A DNA stretch of 64,000 nucleotides from an uncultured Candidatus Melainabacteria bacterium (GCA_949841365.1 CATKZI010000005.1:102723-166722), one strand, 5' to 3'; counted from the first letter of the stretch, positions 35,337 to 44,334 are shown. Notes: generated by a model from the sequence alone, not told the origin. A program made the numbers and translations.

Positions 35337-35446
35337 TTTTACCACCTGTAAATATTATAACACAGACTATTGTAAATAATTTGTAAATTTTAGGCAAAAA
35401 TTTTCAGTTTTATGTTTTTATATAGATGTAGGAAAGGTGTGTTTAT

Positions 35447-35587
35447 ATGTTTAGTCCGGAATTTATGAAGTATTTAATTAATTATCAAAAATCAGAGTTT
35501 ACTCCTGAAGAAACAAAACATGAAATCAAATTTAAAGATAACAATTCAGGTAAACTTGCCGAGATTTTAGCTGTTATTAATAAGTAG
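35447..35587 (+). CDS. 46-residue small protein
   Basis: ATG at 35447 follows AGGAAAGG, and the frame ends at TAG 35585-35587. The product (begins MFSPEFMKYLINYQKSE, ends LAEILAVINK) is charged with a hydrophobic C-terminal helix. Size and style resemble the 47-residue protein at 59130. Function is unknown. A hairpin (35591-35609) follows but lacks a T run. Confidence 0.6.
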   Translation: MFSPEFMKYLINYQKSEFTPEETKHEIKFKDNNSGKLAEILAVINK

Positions 35588-35609
35588 TATATGCAAACTT
35601 TGTTTGCAT

Positions 35610-35760
35610 AAAAAAAACGCCACCAGATGGTAGCGTTGGAATTCTTGTTTCATAATTCCTCGTAATAGTGTGAAGTGTAGTGTGCAATAAAACGTTTTTC
35701 GTGATTCCTCGTTTTATGCTTTCCTCGTGTCATATATATAAACAATTTTTGATATATAAA
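35610..35760 (-). ncRNA. Candidate small RNA or micropeptide transcript
   Basis: The 244-bp gap between the 46-residue gene and surE has a good minus-strand terminator at 35637-35610 (9-bp stem, loop ATCT, eight T) that serves no annotated gene. Upstream on that strand are three copies of ACGAGGAA (plus positions 35656-35663, 35705-35712, 35721-35728) and AT-rich promoter-like DNA around 35735-35760. A 27-codon frame runs from ATG 35733 to 35650 (begins MTRGKHKTRNHEKRF). It may be an sRNA, a micropeptide gene, or both. The 5' end is approximate. Confidence 0.4.
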
Positions 35761-35819
35761 ATTGCTATACTAAGGTAATATTATGCATTTTTGTTACAAA
35801 AGTTAATATAAAATTATGA

Positions 35820-35825
35820 TATTAT
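35820..35825 (+). promoter_or_regulatory. -10 box, leaderless type, of surE
   Basis: TATTAT followed by exactly six bases (ACGATT) and the surE ATG; no ribosome binding site is present. Confidence 0.5.
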
Positions 35826-35831
35826 ACGATT

Positions 35832-36623
35832 ATGAAAATATTGATTTCAAATGATGACGGAATTGCAGCCAATGGTATAAGATGTTTATCTGAAGCACTG
35901 GCTGAGCAACATGAGGTTTACGTAATAGCACCTGACAGAGAAAGAAGTGCCGCAGGACATTCTTTAACCTTACATACACCAATAAGGGTTGAGGAAGTTG
36001 AAGCTTATGGAAATGTAAAAAGAGCTTGGGTAACAACAGGTACACCGGGTGACTGTATTAAAATAGGTATTAATGCAATTTTATCACCTGAGGAACAGCC
36101 TGATATAATCATTTCTGGTATCAACCATGGTCCGAATTTAGGTGCTGATATTTTGTATTCGGGAACGGTTAGCTGTGCGATGGAAGGCGCAATGTTGGGA
36201 TTTCCAAGTATTGCAATGTCATTGGCAAGCATGCATTATGAGATGGACAGCTTTAGATTTGCCGCAAAATTTGTAACTGCACTTTTACCAAAACTTTCAC
36301 AATTCAACTTTCCTAAAAAAAGTTTATTAAATATCAATGTTCCTGCACTTGACGAAGAAGATATTGCCGGTGTTGCAATTACAGAACTCGGCAAGAAAAT
36401 GTTTACAGACAATTATGAAAAAAGAGTTGACCCGCGCGGAAAAGTATATTACTGGATGGCCGGCGAGCTTATTACAGAACCTGTTGATGCAAACACAGAT
36501 ATTGCAGCGGTTAGAAACAATAAAATTTCAATTACACCCGTAACTTATGAAATGACAAACGAAAATACAATGTCTGATTTAGAAAAAGTGCTTTGCAACA
36601 ACGATTTATGCAATTGGTTCTGA
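35832..36623 (+). CDS. surE: 5'/3'-nucleotidase SurE
   Basis: The 263-residue protein has the SurE metal site NDDGI (D8, D9), APDRERSAAGHSLTL, VTTGTPGDCIKIG, ISGINHGPNLGADILYSGTVSCAMEG. It dephosphorylates nucleoside 5'/3'-monophosphates, a survival and housekeeping role. It has its own leaderless-type promoter and is convergent with the SPOR operon, with 16 bp between stops and no obvious terminator. Confidence 0.96.
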   Translation: MKILISNDDGIAANGIRCLSEALAEQHEVYVIAPDRERSAAGHSLTLHTPIRVEEVEAYGNVKRAWVTTGTPGDCIKIGINAILSPEEQPDIIISGINHGPNLGADILYSGTVSCAMEGAMLGFPSIAMSLASMHYEMDSFRFAAKFVTALLPKLSQFNFPKKSLLNINVPALDEEDIAGVAITELGKKMFTDNYEKRVDPRGKVYYWMAGELITEPVDANTDIAAVRNNKISITPVTYEMTNENTMSDLEKVLCNNDLCNWF

Positions 36624-36639
36624 GTGCTATATAAATATT

Positions 36640-37260
36640 TTACTCCGTAATAATCCTTGCAGGATAGTTGTTTCTGAGCAAGTCATTTACGACACTTTGA
36701 GCCTTTTCGCGAGAAGAATAAGAACCTACTTGAATTGTATACGCACCGCCGATACTTCTTACAAACGGAGAAATATTCAAACCTGCTTCCGCAATTATAC
36801 CTTTTGCAACTTCTGCCTGCTCTTTTGTCTGATAATATCCGACAACAACTTTTGATGTAACGGGAGCTGCGGTTTCTGTCGGTTTTGGAGTTGCTTCTTT
36901 TTCAGGAAGCTTTATTTCTTCTTCCTCTTTTACAGCTTCGGAACTTTTCTTTTCAGGAATAACAACTTTTTCATCCAACTCGGGAGCAAAAGTATTATCT
37001 CCGTTATCTTCCATTTGTAAAAGTTTTAATCTTTCATCAACAACAGATTTTTCGTCATCTTCTTGAGAAACTTTTGCGTTATCTTCCCCGATAGAAACAT
37101 CAATTTCGGGTGAAATTTGTTTTGCTATGCCTAAGAATAACAACAACAAAATAAAAAATGCCGATACAAAAATCGCAATTCCTTCATTAGGATTTTTTGT
37201 AACTTTTTTCTGGTAATCTTTATAGCTTATGTGATTTGATTTTTTTAAATCTTCCTGCAT
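36640..37260 (-). CDS. SPOR-domain membrane protein
   Basis: The 206-residue protein has a cytoplasmic tail of about 28 residues, one membrane segment (IAIFVSAFFILLLLFLGIA), an acidic then Pro/Thr/Lys-rich periplasmic linker, and a C-terminal SPOR domain (VVVGYYQTKEQAEVAKGII; GAYTIQVGSYSSREKAQSVV). SPOR domains bind glycan strands lacking stem peptides at the division site, so a septal role is likely. Its ATG overlaps the DUF366 gene stop by one base. Confidence 0.88.
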   Translation of the reverse strand: MQEDLKKSNHISYKDYQKKVTKNPNEGIAIFVSAFFILLLLFLGIAKQISPEIDVSIGEDNAKVSQEDDEKSVVDERLKLLQMEDNGDNTFAPELDEKVVIPEKKSSEAVKEEEEIKLPEKEATPKPTETAAPVTSKVVVGYYQTKEQAEVAKGIIAEAGLNISPFVRSIGGAYTIQVGSYSSREKAQSVVNDLLRNNYPARIITE

Positions 37261-37814
37261 TATACACCTCTAACCTTTGTTGATGCCATAATTATATCAT
37301 TAATTTCTTCCGCATAGTTATTCATAATTTCCTGCGCTAAACCTTTGATATCAGTTATACCCAATTCGCTTGTAAGTCCGCTTGCCTTGACAGGCGCACC
37401 GTCAGACAAAATATTAATTCCCGTATGAATTAAAACAGACGTTGCAGATTTTGTCGCGATTGATACTGTTAACTTTTTGCCTTCAAAAAACAAATCATCA
37501 CCGTTTCTGGTAATTTTAAACCCGCGTTTTTCCAAAGCTTCTTTTATAATACAAATTAAAAGCCTTTGTCTGAAAACGCCCTCAACAAGACCTACATTAA
37601 ACTGTTCTGATATAAAACTAAGCATTGATTTGCTATAAATCGGTTCATCATTGATAACATCTTCAATATCAACCATTTCGGTTAATTTAACTTCACATTC
37701 ACCAATAAAAGCAACCGTTGCATCTCCTTGAATTTTAAAATTTTTATAAATCCAATGAGGGCACAACTGCCAGCCTTCATATTTAATTTCGTTATCAATT
37801 AATAAAGTTTTCAA
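37260..37814 (-). CDS. DUF366 family protein
   Basis: The 184-residue protein fits DUF366 through the N-terminal LCPHWIYKNFKIQGDATVAF, MVDIEDV, the RQRLLICIIKEAL helix, GDDLFFEGKKLTVSIAT and IHTGINILSDGAPVKASGL, ending KVRG. The activity is unknown. It overlaps queC by 4 bp. A link to queuosine metabolism is possible from this context but not shown by the sequence. Confidence 0.85.
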   Translation of the reverse strand: MKTLLIDNEIKYEGWQLCPHWIYKNFKIQGDATVAFIGECEVKLTEMVDIEDVINDEPIYSKSMLSFISEQFNVGLVEGVFRQRLLICIIKEALEKRGFKITRNGDDLFFEGKKLTVSIATKSATSVLIHTGINILSDGAPVKASGLTSELGITDIKGLAQEIMNNYAEEINDIIMASTKVRGV

Positions 37815-38467
37815 AACAATTCCTCTATAAGTTTTTCCGCATGATTAACAATAAGTGCATTTTTTAACCTTATACAAGATTCGCATTTCCCGCAATGTCT
37901 TTCCCCGCCTGCATAACAGCTTTTAACAAGATTTAAGGGAATATCATTTTCCAATGCAAGTTTTACTATATCATTTTTATCGTAATTTATCAAGGGTGCA
38001 ACAACTTTGGGCTGCTTACGTGTTGAAAATTCAAATTCTGCATTTACTCTTTCGATAAATTCTTTTGTATTATCAGGGAAAGTTTGAGCTTCCTCTTTAT
38101 TTGCCCCAATCAGAATATAATCATACCCCTCTGCATCGGCAAAACTTCCTGCGATATTAAGGAAAAGTCCGTTACGATTGGGAACCCAAACATTTTTTGC
38201 GGAATTTTCATCAATTTTATCAGGCAATTTATCGTCTGAAACTAGAGCAGTATGCGTAATATTTTTAAGCCATTCTAGTTTAATTACTTTATGCTCAATC
38301 CCGTAATATTCACAAATTTTTGCTGAAGCTTCAACTTCATCTTTTACAGATTTCTGCCCGTAATCAAAAGTCAAAGCAAGCGAAACATTATATCCGCCAA
38401 GCCCTAAACTAACAAGACTGTCCAGCCCGCCTGACAGCAAAATAATCCCTTTACTCATCGTCTTCAT
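37811..38467 (-). CDS. queC: 7-cyano-7-deazaguanine synthase
   Basis: The 218-residue PP-loop ATPase has ILLSGGLDSLVSLGLG and the C-terminal zinc-binding Cys cluster CYAGGERHCGKCESC. QueC converts 7-carboxy-7-deazaguanine to preQ0. The window also has queD, an earlier step; queE and queF are not seen. Two start codons three codons apart (38467 and 38458) are possible. It overlaps the HEAT-repeat gene upstream by 17 bp. Confidence 0.95.
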   Translation of the reverse strand: MKTMSKGIILLSGGLDSLVSLGLGGYNVSLALTFDYGQKSVKDEVEASAKICEYYGIEHKVIKLEWLKNITHTALVSDDKLPDKIDENSAKNVWVPNRNGLFLNIAGSFADAEGYDYILIGANKEEAQTFPDNTKEFIERVNAEFEFSTRKQPKVVAPLINYDKNDIVKLALENDIPLNLVKSCYAGGERHCGKCESCIRLKNALIVNHAEKLIEELF

Positions 38468-39368
38468 ACTCCGAAATCATTGAAACAGCTTCCATTTTTA
38501 GGCTATCTGAAAAATCAGGGCTGTTTGCAACTTCATCCAAAATCTCGCGTCCGATAAGATTATAAAGCGCAATCAGAGCATTTTTCTTAACTTCCTCATC
38601 CTCATCTTCAATAAGACATGTCTTAATTGTTTCTACAGAGCGAGGATTTTCACTTTCCATAATAGCTTCAATAGCATTAATCCTAATCTGCGGAGATTCA
38701 TCAACAAGCGAATTTTTCAACGCATTAAAAACCCGTTCGTTATCATCAAGTCTGAGTTTTCCCAGAGCTTCAATAACACGTTCTTTTAAAAACGTAAATT
38801 TACTCCAGATACCTTTTTGAGTTTCCAAAATACTTACCAAAGGATCGACTGCTCTTAAATCACCAAGCATTCCAAGTGCAGAAGCGCAGGATTCTCTTAA
38901 ATAAACCGATTTTTCATCTTCATCTTTTACAACAGCAATCAATGGGGCAACTGCGTATCTGTCACCGATTTTACCCAATGCATCCGCACAGGCAAGACGA
39001 ACCTTATAATTTTCATCTTTATCGTTCAAACAATATAAAAGCGAAGTAACAGCAGATGTATCTTTAAGATTCGCAATAGCTTTGGCACACATTACACGTA
39101 CATTAATAAATTCATCTTCTTTTAATAAAAGCAAATCCAAAAGCCTGCCTAAAATTGCCTTATCTCTAATCCTATCAGAGCATTGAATTACACACATTAA
39201 AATATCGGGGCTTTTAGAAACTTCAAGGAAATAGCCATAAATTTCAACAAGATTATCATGCTCGTAAACTTCATCAAGAGCTTGAATTTTTTTAATGACA
39301 GCATTTACATCGTTTGTGTCATATAAATTACATTCTTTTGCAATTGTTTCTAAATAATCTCTTTCCAC
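38451..39368 (-). CDS. HEAT-repeat protein
   Basis: The 305-residue protein starts at GTG 39368 and consists of about seven HEAT/PBS-lyase-type repeats. Examples are VRLACADALGKIGDRYAVAPL, LRESCASALGMLGDLRAVDPL and IRINAIEAIMESENPRSVETI (partly given). These alpha-solenoids bind proteins and are common in Cyanobacteriota, where some act in phycobilin attachment; no such pathway is visible here. It is first in HEAT-queC-DUF366-SPOR. Confidence 0.85.
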   Translation of the reverse strand: MERDYLETIAKECNLYDTNDVNAVIKKIQALDEVYEHDNLVEIYGYFLEVSKSPDILMCVIQCSDRIRDKAILGRLLDLLLLKEDEFINVRVMCAKAIANLKDTSAVTSLLYCLNDKDENYKVRLACADALGKIGDRYAVAPLIAVVKDEDEKSVYLRESCASALGMLGDLRAVDPLVSILETQKGIWSKFTFLKERVIEALGKLRLDDNERVFNALKNSLVDESPQIRINAIEAIMESENPRSVETIKTCLIEDEDEEVKKNALIALYNLIGREILDEVANSPDFSDSLKMEAVSMISEYEDDE

Positions 39369-39415
39369 TCTGTCACCCCGCTAAAAATATACTATAAATA
39401 TCTTTTTTTTTCAAC

Positions 39416-39443
39416 AAAAAAGACACCCGAAGGTGTCTTTTTT
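39416..39443. terminator. Bidirectional terminator
   Basis: A 12-bp perfect stem AAAAAAGACACC / GGTGTCTTTTTT with loop CGAA. It mainly serves the minus-strand gene ending at 39445. Confidence 0.9.
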
Positions 39444-39444
39444 A

Positions 39445-40221
39445 TTATGCTTTTTGTGAATTTTCCGTTTTTTGCTGTTTCTTTTTGAGATACATATCGC
39501 AAAGTTTGTTTGCAGGTTTTGTAACTGCAACCGGTACAAAATATCTGTATACAAATCCAAATACAATCATTGTGCGAAGAGGCGACATACCTTTTACTTT
39601 TTTAAGAAGTATATCTGCATCTTTTGAGCTTAGTGATTTGTAATAAGAATGTTTCTTAACAAGTTTATCAACTTTAGGCATTGATTTTAGTTCTGCATTT
39701 GAATTTTTAAGATCTTTATTAACTCTTATAACATCTGCTTTTTCTTTTTTGAATTTTTCATAAAAATCTTTATCATTCAAAAGATGCCCAGCAAATCTTG
39801 CAGTTACATTATCCCACCAGCCTTTGATATATTTATCAAGAGCATAAGCACCTGCGGTAGATACTACAAGCGTCAAGCCCTGATTAACAGCTAATGTATT
39901 TCTTCTGTCTTTATCCAAATCTTTATTAGCAAGAGTTCTCTGCATATAAAGTCCGCTTGTTACGACAGAACCTACAGTCATACAATGTTGGAATAAGTTA
40001 TCAGTATTTTTTAACTTATCTGCAAGCCAATTCAGCGGTTTCCAGTTAACAAATCTTGAAGTAACATGCTCTGCTACTTTATCGGTAAAACCATCATACG
40101 CTTTTTCTAAAGGTGCAAATAATTTTGACCCTTCCGATGCTGCTTTTGCAACCTGCTCTGGACCTTTAAATGAAGGTTTATACTGTCTGTTATTGTTATA
40201 AGGAGTAATCATTAAACTCAT
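39445..40221 (-). CDS. Tagged membrane-type protein of unknown function (tandem paralog 2)
   Basis: The 258-residue protein opens with a polar tag, ITPYNNNRQYKPSFKGPEQV, then hydrophobic stretches (CMTVGSVVTSGLYMQ; LTLVVSTAGAYALDKYI), a charged helical stretch and MIVFGFVYRYFVPVAV near the end. The order of elements matches the 259-residue protein encoded just upstream, including hydrophobic helix, D/K-rich turn, second helix ending in xxxD, coiled region and C-terminal membrane segment. Its ATG overlaps that gene's stop (TAATG). Function unknown. Confidence 0.75.
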   Translation of the reverse strand: MSLMITPYNNNRQYKPSFKGPEQVAKAASEGSKLFAPLEKAYDGFTDKVAEHVTSRFVNWKPLNWLADKLKNTDNLFQHCMTVGSVVTSGLYMQRTLANKDLDKDRRNTLAVNQGLTLVVSTAGAYALDKYIKGWWDNVTARFAGHLLNDKDFYEKFKKEKADVIRVNKDLKNSNAELKSMPKVDKLVKKHSYYKSLSSKDADILLKKVKGMSPLRTMIVFGFVYRYFVPVAVTKPANKLCDMYLKKKQQKTENSQKA

Positions 40222-41000
40222 TATTGAACACCTCCTTTAACATTTTTAAAGACATCTTTGTCAATAAAATCCATTTTTGGCGCTTCCGCTATCTGTTCCT
40301 GCTGTTGAGCTGGTTTCTTTTTCTTTTCCAAACCGAAAACATATTTCAAAATCGGCGGAATTAAAGCAATTGTTAACATTGCTCTCGGGACACCGATAAC
40401 CCAATCAGGAATATTTTTAACAAGAACATTAAGTGCATCACGTTTTTTAGTTAATGCTTTTAATTCTTTTCTTGCTTCTTCGGTAATTGTTTTAGCCTCT
40501 TTTTGAAGATTTAATTTTGCAATTTTTTCATCCATTTCTTTAAATTTACCGCGTGCAAATTTCTTCTGATCAAATACTTTTTTAATTGATTCATCAAAAG
40601 GACTTGTTACTGCAGTTGAAACTGCAAAACCGATAATCCCTGACGCCATAGCATGACCTGATGCGTAAATTTTGTCTTCTTTGTCCTTCTTTCCGGGCAA
40701 TGCCATAATAGTTGCAGGTCTCATAATACCTGCTAAAACAAGAGCTATAAGAGCTGATGTGGAAATATTATGTTCGTAAGAATATTTTGCAAATTTACCG
40801 AACCATCCGCTTGAGAGAATTTTATCCAAAAAAGTTGCGGCAGATTTACTCTTTCCCGTAAAGCTGCCGCAATAATTCGCATTATATCCTCTGTCACACA
40901 CATTCGCACCACTCTTCTCTCTATGATTTGAGAGTTCCGAACGGAGCCCTGATGTACCCTGCTTGAGGGTAATATCACGTTGTACTGAGTTAATTTTCAT
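40221..41000 (-). CDS. Tagged membrane-type protein of unknown function (tandem paralog 1)
   Basis: The 259-residue protein has an N-terminal polar region of about 45 residues ending YCGSFTGKSKSA, then hydrophobic stretches (STSALIALVLAGIM; ASGIIGFAVSTAVTSPFD), a Lys/Glu coiled-coil-like region (EMDEKIAKLNLQKEAKTI), a C-terminal hydrophobic part (VPRAMLTIALIPPILKYVF) and a Gln/Pro tail. It has no signal peptide. GSFTG is comparable to PSFKG in the next gene. No known family was recognised. Confidence 0.75.
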   Translation of the reverse strand: MKINSVQRDITLKQGTSGLRSELSNHREKSGANVCDRGYNANYCGSFTGKSKSAATFLDKILSSGWFGKFAKYSYEHNISTSALIALVLAGIMRPATIMALPGKKDKEDKIYASGHAMASGIIGFAVSTAVTSPFDESIKKVFDQKKFARGKFKEMDEKIAKLNLQKEAKTITEEARKELKALTKKRDALNVLVKNIPDWVIGVPRAMLTIALIPPILKYVFGLEKKKKPAQQQEQIAEAPKMDFIDKDVFKNVKGGVQ

Positions 41001-41115
41001 TTTTTCACCAAATAAATATGTCTTCTACATTCATTTTAAAACAAAGGAAAAAATTTTTTGCCAGTTAATTCAAGAAAGTTTACAATTATTTTTTAAAAAA
41101 TAACGCAAATTAGCA

Positions 41116-41148
41116 AAGCGACTGAAAAAATAAATTTTTCAGTCGCTT
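41116..41148 (-). terminator. Perfect 14-bp inverted repeat after nadC, likely terminator
   Basis: AAGCGACTGAAAAA pairs with TTTTTCAGTCGCTT across ATAAA. Only a short T run follows on the minus strand, so termination efficiency is uncertain. The rest of the 170-bp gap holds nothing else I can support. Confidence 0.6.
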
Positions 41149-41171
41149 AACAATTAGTGTAAAATAAACAC

Positions 41172-42002
41172 TTACATATCTAACGCCAAATCCAATGTAG
41201 GAGCTTTTGCAACTATTGCACTTGATGAAATTATATCAACACCGGTTGATGCAATAGCATTAACTGTGTTCAAGCTTACATTTCCGCTTGCTTCAACAAT
41301 CGCACGATGATTAATATATTCTACAGCTTCTTTCATTGTTTCTGTTGGCATGTTATCAAGCATGATAATATCTGCTCCGACTTCAACCGCTTCTTTAACT
41401 TGTTCAAAAGTATCACATTCAACTTCAATTTTATGTGTGAAAGAAATTGCTTTTCTTAATTTTTGAACAGCATTTGTAATTGAGCCTGCAAGTCTTATAT
41501 GATTGTCTTTAATCATTGCACAATCAGACAAATTAAATCTGTGCAAAGCTCCACCGCCAATTTTAACAGAATATTTTTCAAACGAACGGAAATTTGGAGT
41601 TGTTTTTCTTGTATCAACGACTTTTGCGCCGTATGGTTTTACTGCTTCCTGATATTTGCGGGTTTCCGTTGCAATACCTGACATTCTTTGGATGTAATTC
41701 AATGCAACACGTTCGCCCATAAGCAAATATTTTGCAGGACCTTCCAAATCCGCAATTTTATCTCCTTGTTGAATTTTATCACCATCTTTAAAATAAAACT
41801 TTATTTTAACATCTGCGCTGAGAATTTCAAAAACAGTTTTAAAGACTTCGCAACCGCAAAGAATACCATCGTTTCTTGTATTCAATTCTGCTTTTAAATA
41901 CTCGCTTCCGTCAGTAAGATTTTCGGTTGTAATATCGCCAAAACCGATATCTTCCTGCAATGCTGATTTAACATGTTCTTTTATATAAAAATTACTTAAC
42001 AA
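41172..42002 (-). CDS. nadC: Nicotinate-nucleotide pyrophosphorylase (carboxylating)
   Basis: The 276-residue protein shows the QPRTase blocks: EDIGFGDITTENL, GERVALNYIQRMSGIATETR, VVDTRKTTPNFRSFEKYSVKIGGG, IEVECDTFEQVKEAVEVGADIIMLDN and EASGNVSLNTV. It turns quinolinate and PRPP into nicotinate mononucleotide. Its start overlaps the nadB end by 11 bp. nadA is not present here, so quinolinate synthase must be encoded elsewhere. Confidence 0.97.
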   Translation of the reverse strand: MLSNFYIKEHVKSALQEDIGFGDITTENLTDGSEYLKAELNTRNDGILCGCEVFKTVFEILSADVKIKFYFKDGDKIQQGDKIADLEGPAKYLLMGERVALNYIQRMSGIATETRKYQEAVKPYGAKVVDTRKTTPNFRSFEKYSVKIGGGALHRFNLSDCAMIKDNHIRLAGSITNAVQKLRKAISFTHKIEVECDTFEQVKEAVEVGADIIMLDNMPTETMKEAVEYINHRAIVEASGNVSLNTVNAIASTGVDIISSSAIVAKAPTLDLALDM

Positions 42003-43602
42003 GTTCCATCTCCTCTTTTACTATTACGCTATGTATACATTCCTCGTTTGTTTTCGGATAATCAGTTCTGAAATGTGCTCCGCGGGATTCTTTTCTGTTC
42101 AATGCACAATGAACAATCAACTGTGCAACAGTAAGCATATTTCTGTATTCATATTCATCTCTGTTCAAACATTTTACATCACGCGGGAAATCGGCTTTCA
42201 TACGATATATAAGTTCATTTGCCGTTTCAAGAGATTTTTTATCCCTCAAAATTCCGACGTAATCCCACATTATATTTTGCAATTCGGATTTCAATGATTG
42301 AATATCTAATTCTTCCATAACAATATCTTCATTGCTGTATTTATCAATAATTGATTTAATCTCTTCATCAATTTGTTTTGGAGTTTTAAGCTCAATTGAT
42401 TTTAAATATTCTGCAACAGAATACGCGCAAACAACACATTCCAACAATGAATTACTTGCAAGTCTGTTTCCGCCATGCAAACCTGTAGATGCTGCTTCAC
42501 CGATTGCATAAAGCCCATTGATTGAAGTTTCACCTTTAAGATTTGTTCTTATACCGCCCATAAAGTAGTGTGATGCCGGCGCTACGGGAATATAATCCTT
42601 TGCGATATCAATTCCGTGTTCAAGGCATTTTTTTGAAATTGTAGGAAAACGTTTTGCAAGTTTTTTGCTATCAATACAAGAGGCGTTTAAATAAACACAA
42701 TCTGTATGATTTTCCTGCATTTCATTGTAATTTGCACGTGTAACAATATCTCGCGGAGCAAGTTCTTTTCTTTCATCATACTTACTCATAAATTCAACAC
42801 CGTCAGAATCACAAAGCTTCGCGCCTTCGCCTCTGACAGCTTCCGAGATTAAAAATCTGTTTTCATCGCCGTCAATTGCAAGTGCTGTCGGATGAAACTG
42901 AACAAATTCCATATCCTGCATAACCGCACCGGCATTATATGCAAGGGCAATTCCGTCACCCGTTGCACCGACAGGGTTTGTTGTATACTTATACAACTGG
43001 CCGATACCGCCTGTTGCAAGAATTATCGCAGATGAATATACAGTTTCGTAATCACCTGTTTCATTATTAAATACAATTACACCCTTGCATTCGGCCGAAC
43101 TTACAAGAAGTTCTACAGCATCCGTTTGTTCATAAATTTCGATATTTTCGTTTTCTGAAACTTTACGGCACAAAGCCTGTTCAATCATTTTACCTGTTGC
43201 ATCTCCGCCCGAGTGAAGAATTCTCCTTACGCTATGAGCTGCTTCTTTTGTATAACAAAGATTATTATTTTCATCCCTGTCAAATTCAACACCAAATTTT
43301 AATAAATCTTTGACAACAGCATCGGAATTTTCAGAGATAAACTTAACTGTATTAAATTCACTCAGCCCTGCGCCTGCTTTAATTGTATCTGATATATGCG
43401 ATGGAACACTGTCGGATTTGTTATCTTTCATCACAGCGACCATACCGCCCTGGGCGTATCTTGAATTGCTTTCACCAAGTCTTGATTTTGTAATTAATAA
43501 AAGCCCGTCAGGAAGCTTTACCTGCTGTTCTATCTTTAATGCGGCATATAATCCTGCAATACCGCTTCCTATTATTACTGTTGAATATTTTGAGTACTTC
43601 AT
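41992..43602 (-). CDS. nadB: L-aspartate oxidase
   Basis: The 536-residue flavoprotein has the N-terminal FAD motif VIIGSGIAGLYAAL, SRYAQGGMVAVM, HSVRRILHSGGDATG, MEFVQFHPTALA, GEGAKLCD, HYFMGGIRTNLKGET and a C-terminal helical domain. It oxidises L-aspartate to iminoaspartate; under anaerobic conditions fumarate can be the acceptor. ATG 43602 is chosen, since GGTGG lies just upstream; a GTG at 43614 overlaps that site. Confidence 0.96.
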   Translation of the reverse strand: MKYSKYSTVIIGSGIAGLYAALKIEQQVKLPDGLLLITKSRLGESNSRYAQGGMVAVMKDNKSDSVPSHISDTIKAGAGLSEFNTVKFISENSDAVVKDLLKFGVEFDRDENNNLCYTKEAAHSVRRILHSGGDATGKMIEQALCRKVSENENIEIYEQTDAVELLVSSAECKGVIVFNNETGDYETVYSSAIILATGGIGQLYKYTTNPVGATGDGIALAYNAGAVMQDMEFVQFHPTALAIDGDENRFLISEAVRGEGAKLCDSDGVEFMSKYDERKELAPRDIVTRANYNEMQENHTDCVYLNASCIDSKKLAKRFPTISKKCLEHGIDIAKDYIPVAPASHYFMGGIRTNLKGETSINGLYAIGEAASTGLHGGNRLASNSLLECVVCAYSVAEYLKSIELKTPKQIDEEIKSIIDKYSNEDIVMEELDIQSLKSELQNIMWDYVGILRDKKSLETANELIYRMKADFPRDVKCLNRDEYEYRNMLTVAQLIVHCALNRKESRGAHFRTDYPKTNEECIHSVIVKEEMELVK

Positions 43603-43765
43603 TTCTTTCACCACCGGGCGGCTTATACTATGACTTATCTTATATTATTGTCATTTGCACTAACGCCTACCTTGTTATTTTATCAATAAATATAATAATC
43701 CAAAAGAAAAATAATAGCAAAAAATATTTTTACGTGTTTTAATAACAAAAAAAGGAGAAAATAAC

Positions 43766-44215
43766 ATGCAGGTAAACTTAAATTGTAATCAGCCGAGACC
43801 CCAATTCGGAATGGCATTCAGACGTCCGTCAACATCTGAAATGGGCGTATTTACAGATACCATTATAGGCAATGCAGGAGAATATTCAGCTCAAATACTT
43901 CGCAAAGGGCTTAGACAATTTGATGCAGAACAGGCTAAATTATCAAGATTTGATACAAGATTTAATGCCAACGAACAATCAATAGAAATCATTGAAAATG
44001 CAACAGGCAAAGTTATAGACAAATATGGTCATTTCCCATACCAAACAGGTTTAGATGTTTTCGGAGACATTCAATACCCCGGTAGAAAATTCTTTGCAAG
44101 CATTTTCAATCCGAAAAGACTTTTACCTAAAGAATTTCATCTGGCAGGCGAAAAAGCAAAACAGCTGGAAACAGAAGCCATTAAAAAAGAAAATCTTACA
44201 CAAAACCTCTTTTAA
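43766..44215 (+). CDS. Small tagged protein of unknown function
   Basis: The 149-residue soluble protein begins with the tag NCNQPRPQFGMAFRRPSTSE. The rest is polar, with short beta-like stretches (QSIEIIENATGKVIDKYG) and no membrane segment or catalytic motif. A strong AAAGGAG site precedes the ATG. The stop lies inside a terminator. The tag resembles those of the 9882, 13413 and 39445-41000 proteins. Confidence 0.75.
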   Translation: MQVNLNCNQPRPQFGMAFRRPSTSEMGVFTDTIIGNAGEYSAQILRKGLRQFDAEQAKLSRFDTRFNANEQSIEIIENATGKVIDKYGHFPYQTGLDVFGDIQYPGRKFFASIFNPKRLLPKEFHLAGEKAKQLETEAIKKENLTQNLF

Positions 44216-44227
44216 AGAGGTTTTTTT
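44202..44227 (+). terminator. Intrinsic terminator
   Basis: A 10-bp stem AAAACCTCTT / AAGAGGTTTT with a 3-base loop is followed by T residues; it overlaps the stop of the 43766 gene. Confidence 0.88.
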
Positions 44228-44334
44228 AATATCAATACAAATTTATTAACTGATAATATTATCTGACATTCTCCATACAAAAGGGATTAATTCGATTGAA
44301 ATTAATTTTATAAGTATTGTAAGGAGAAAATATT

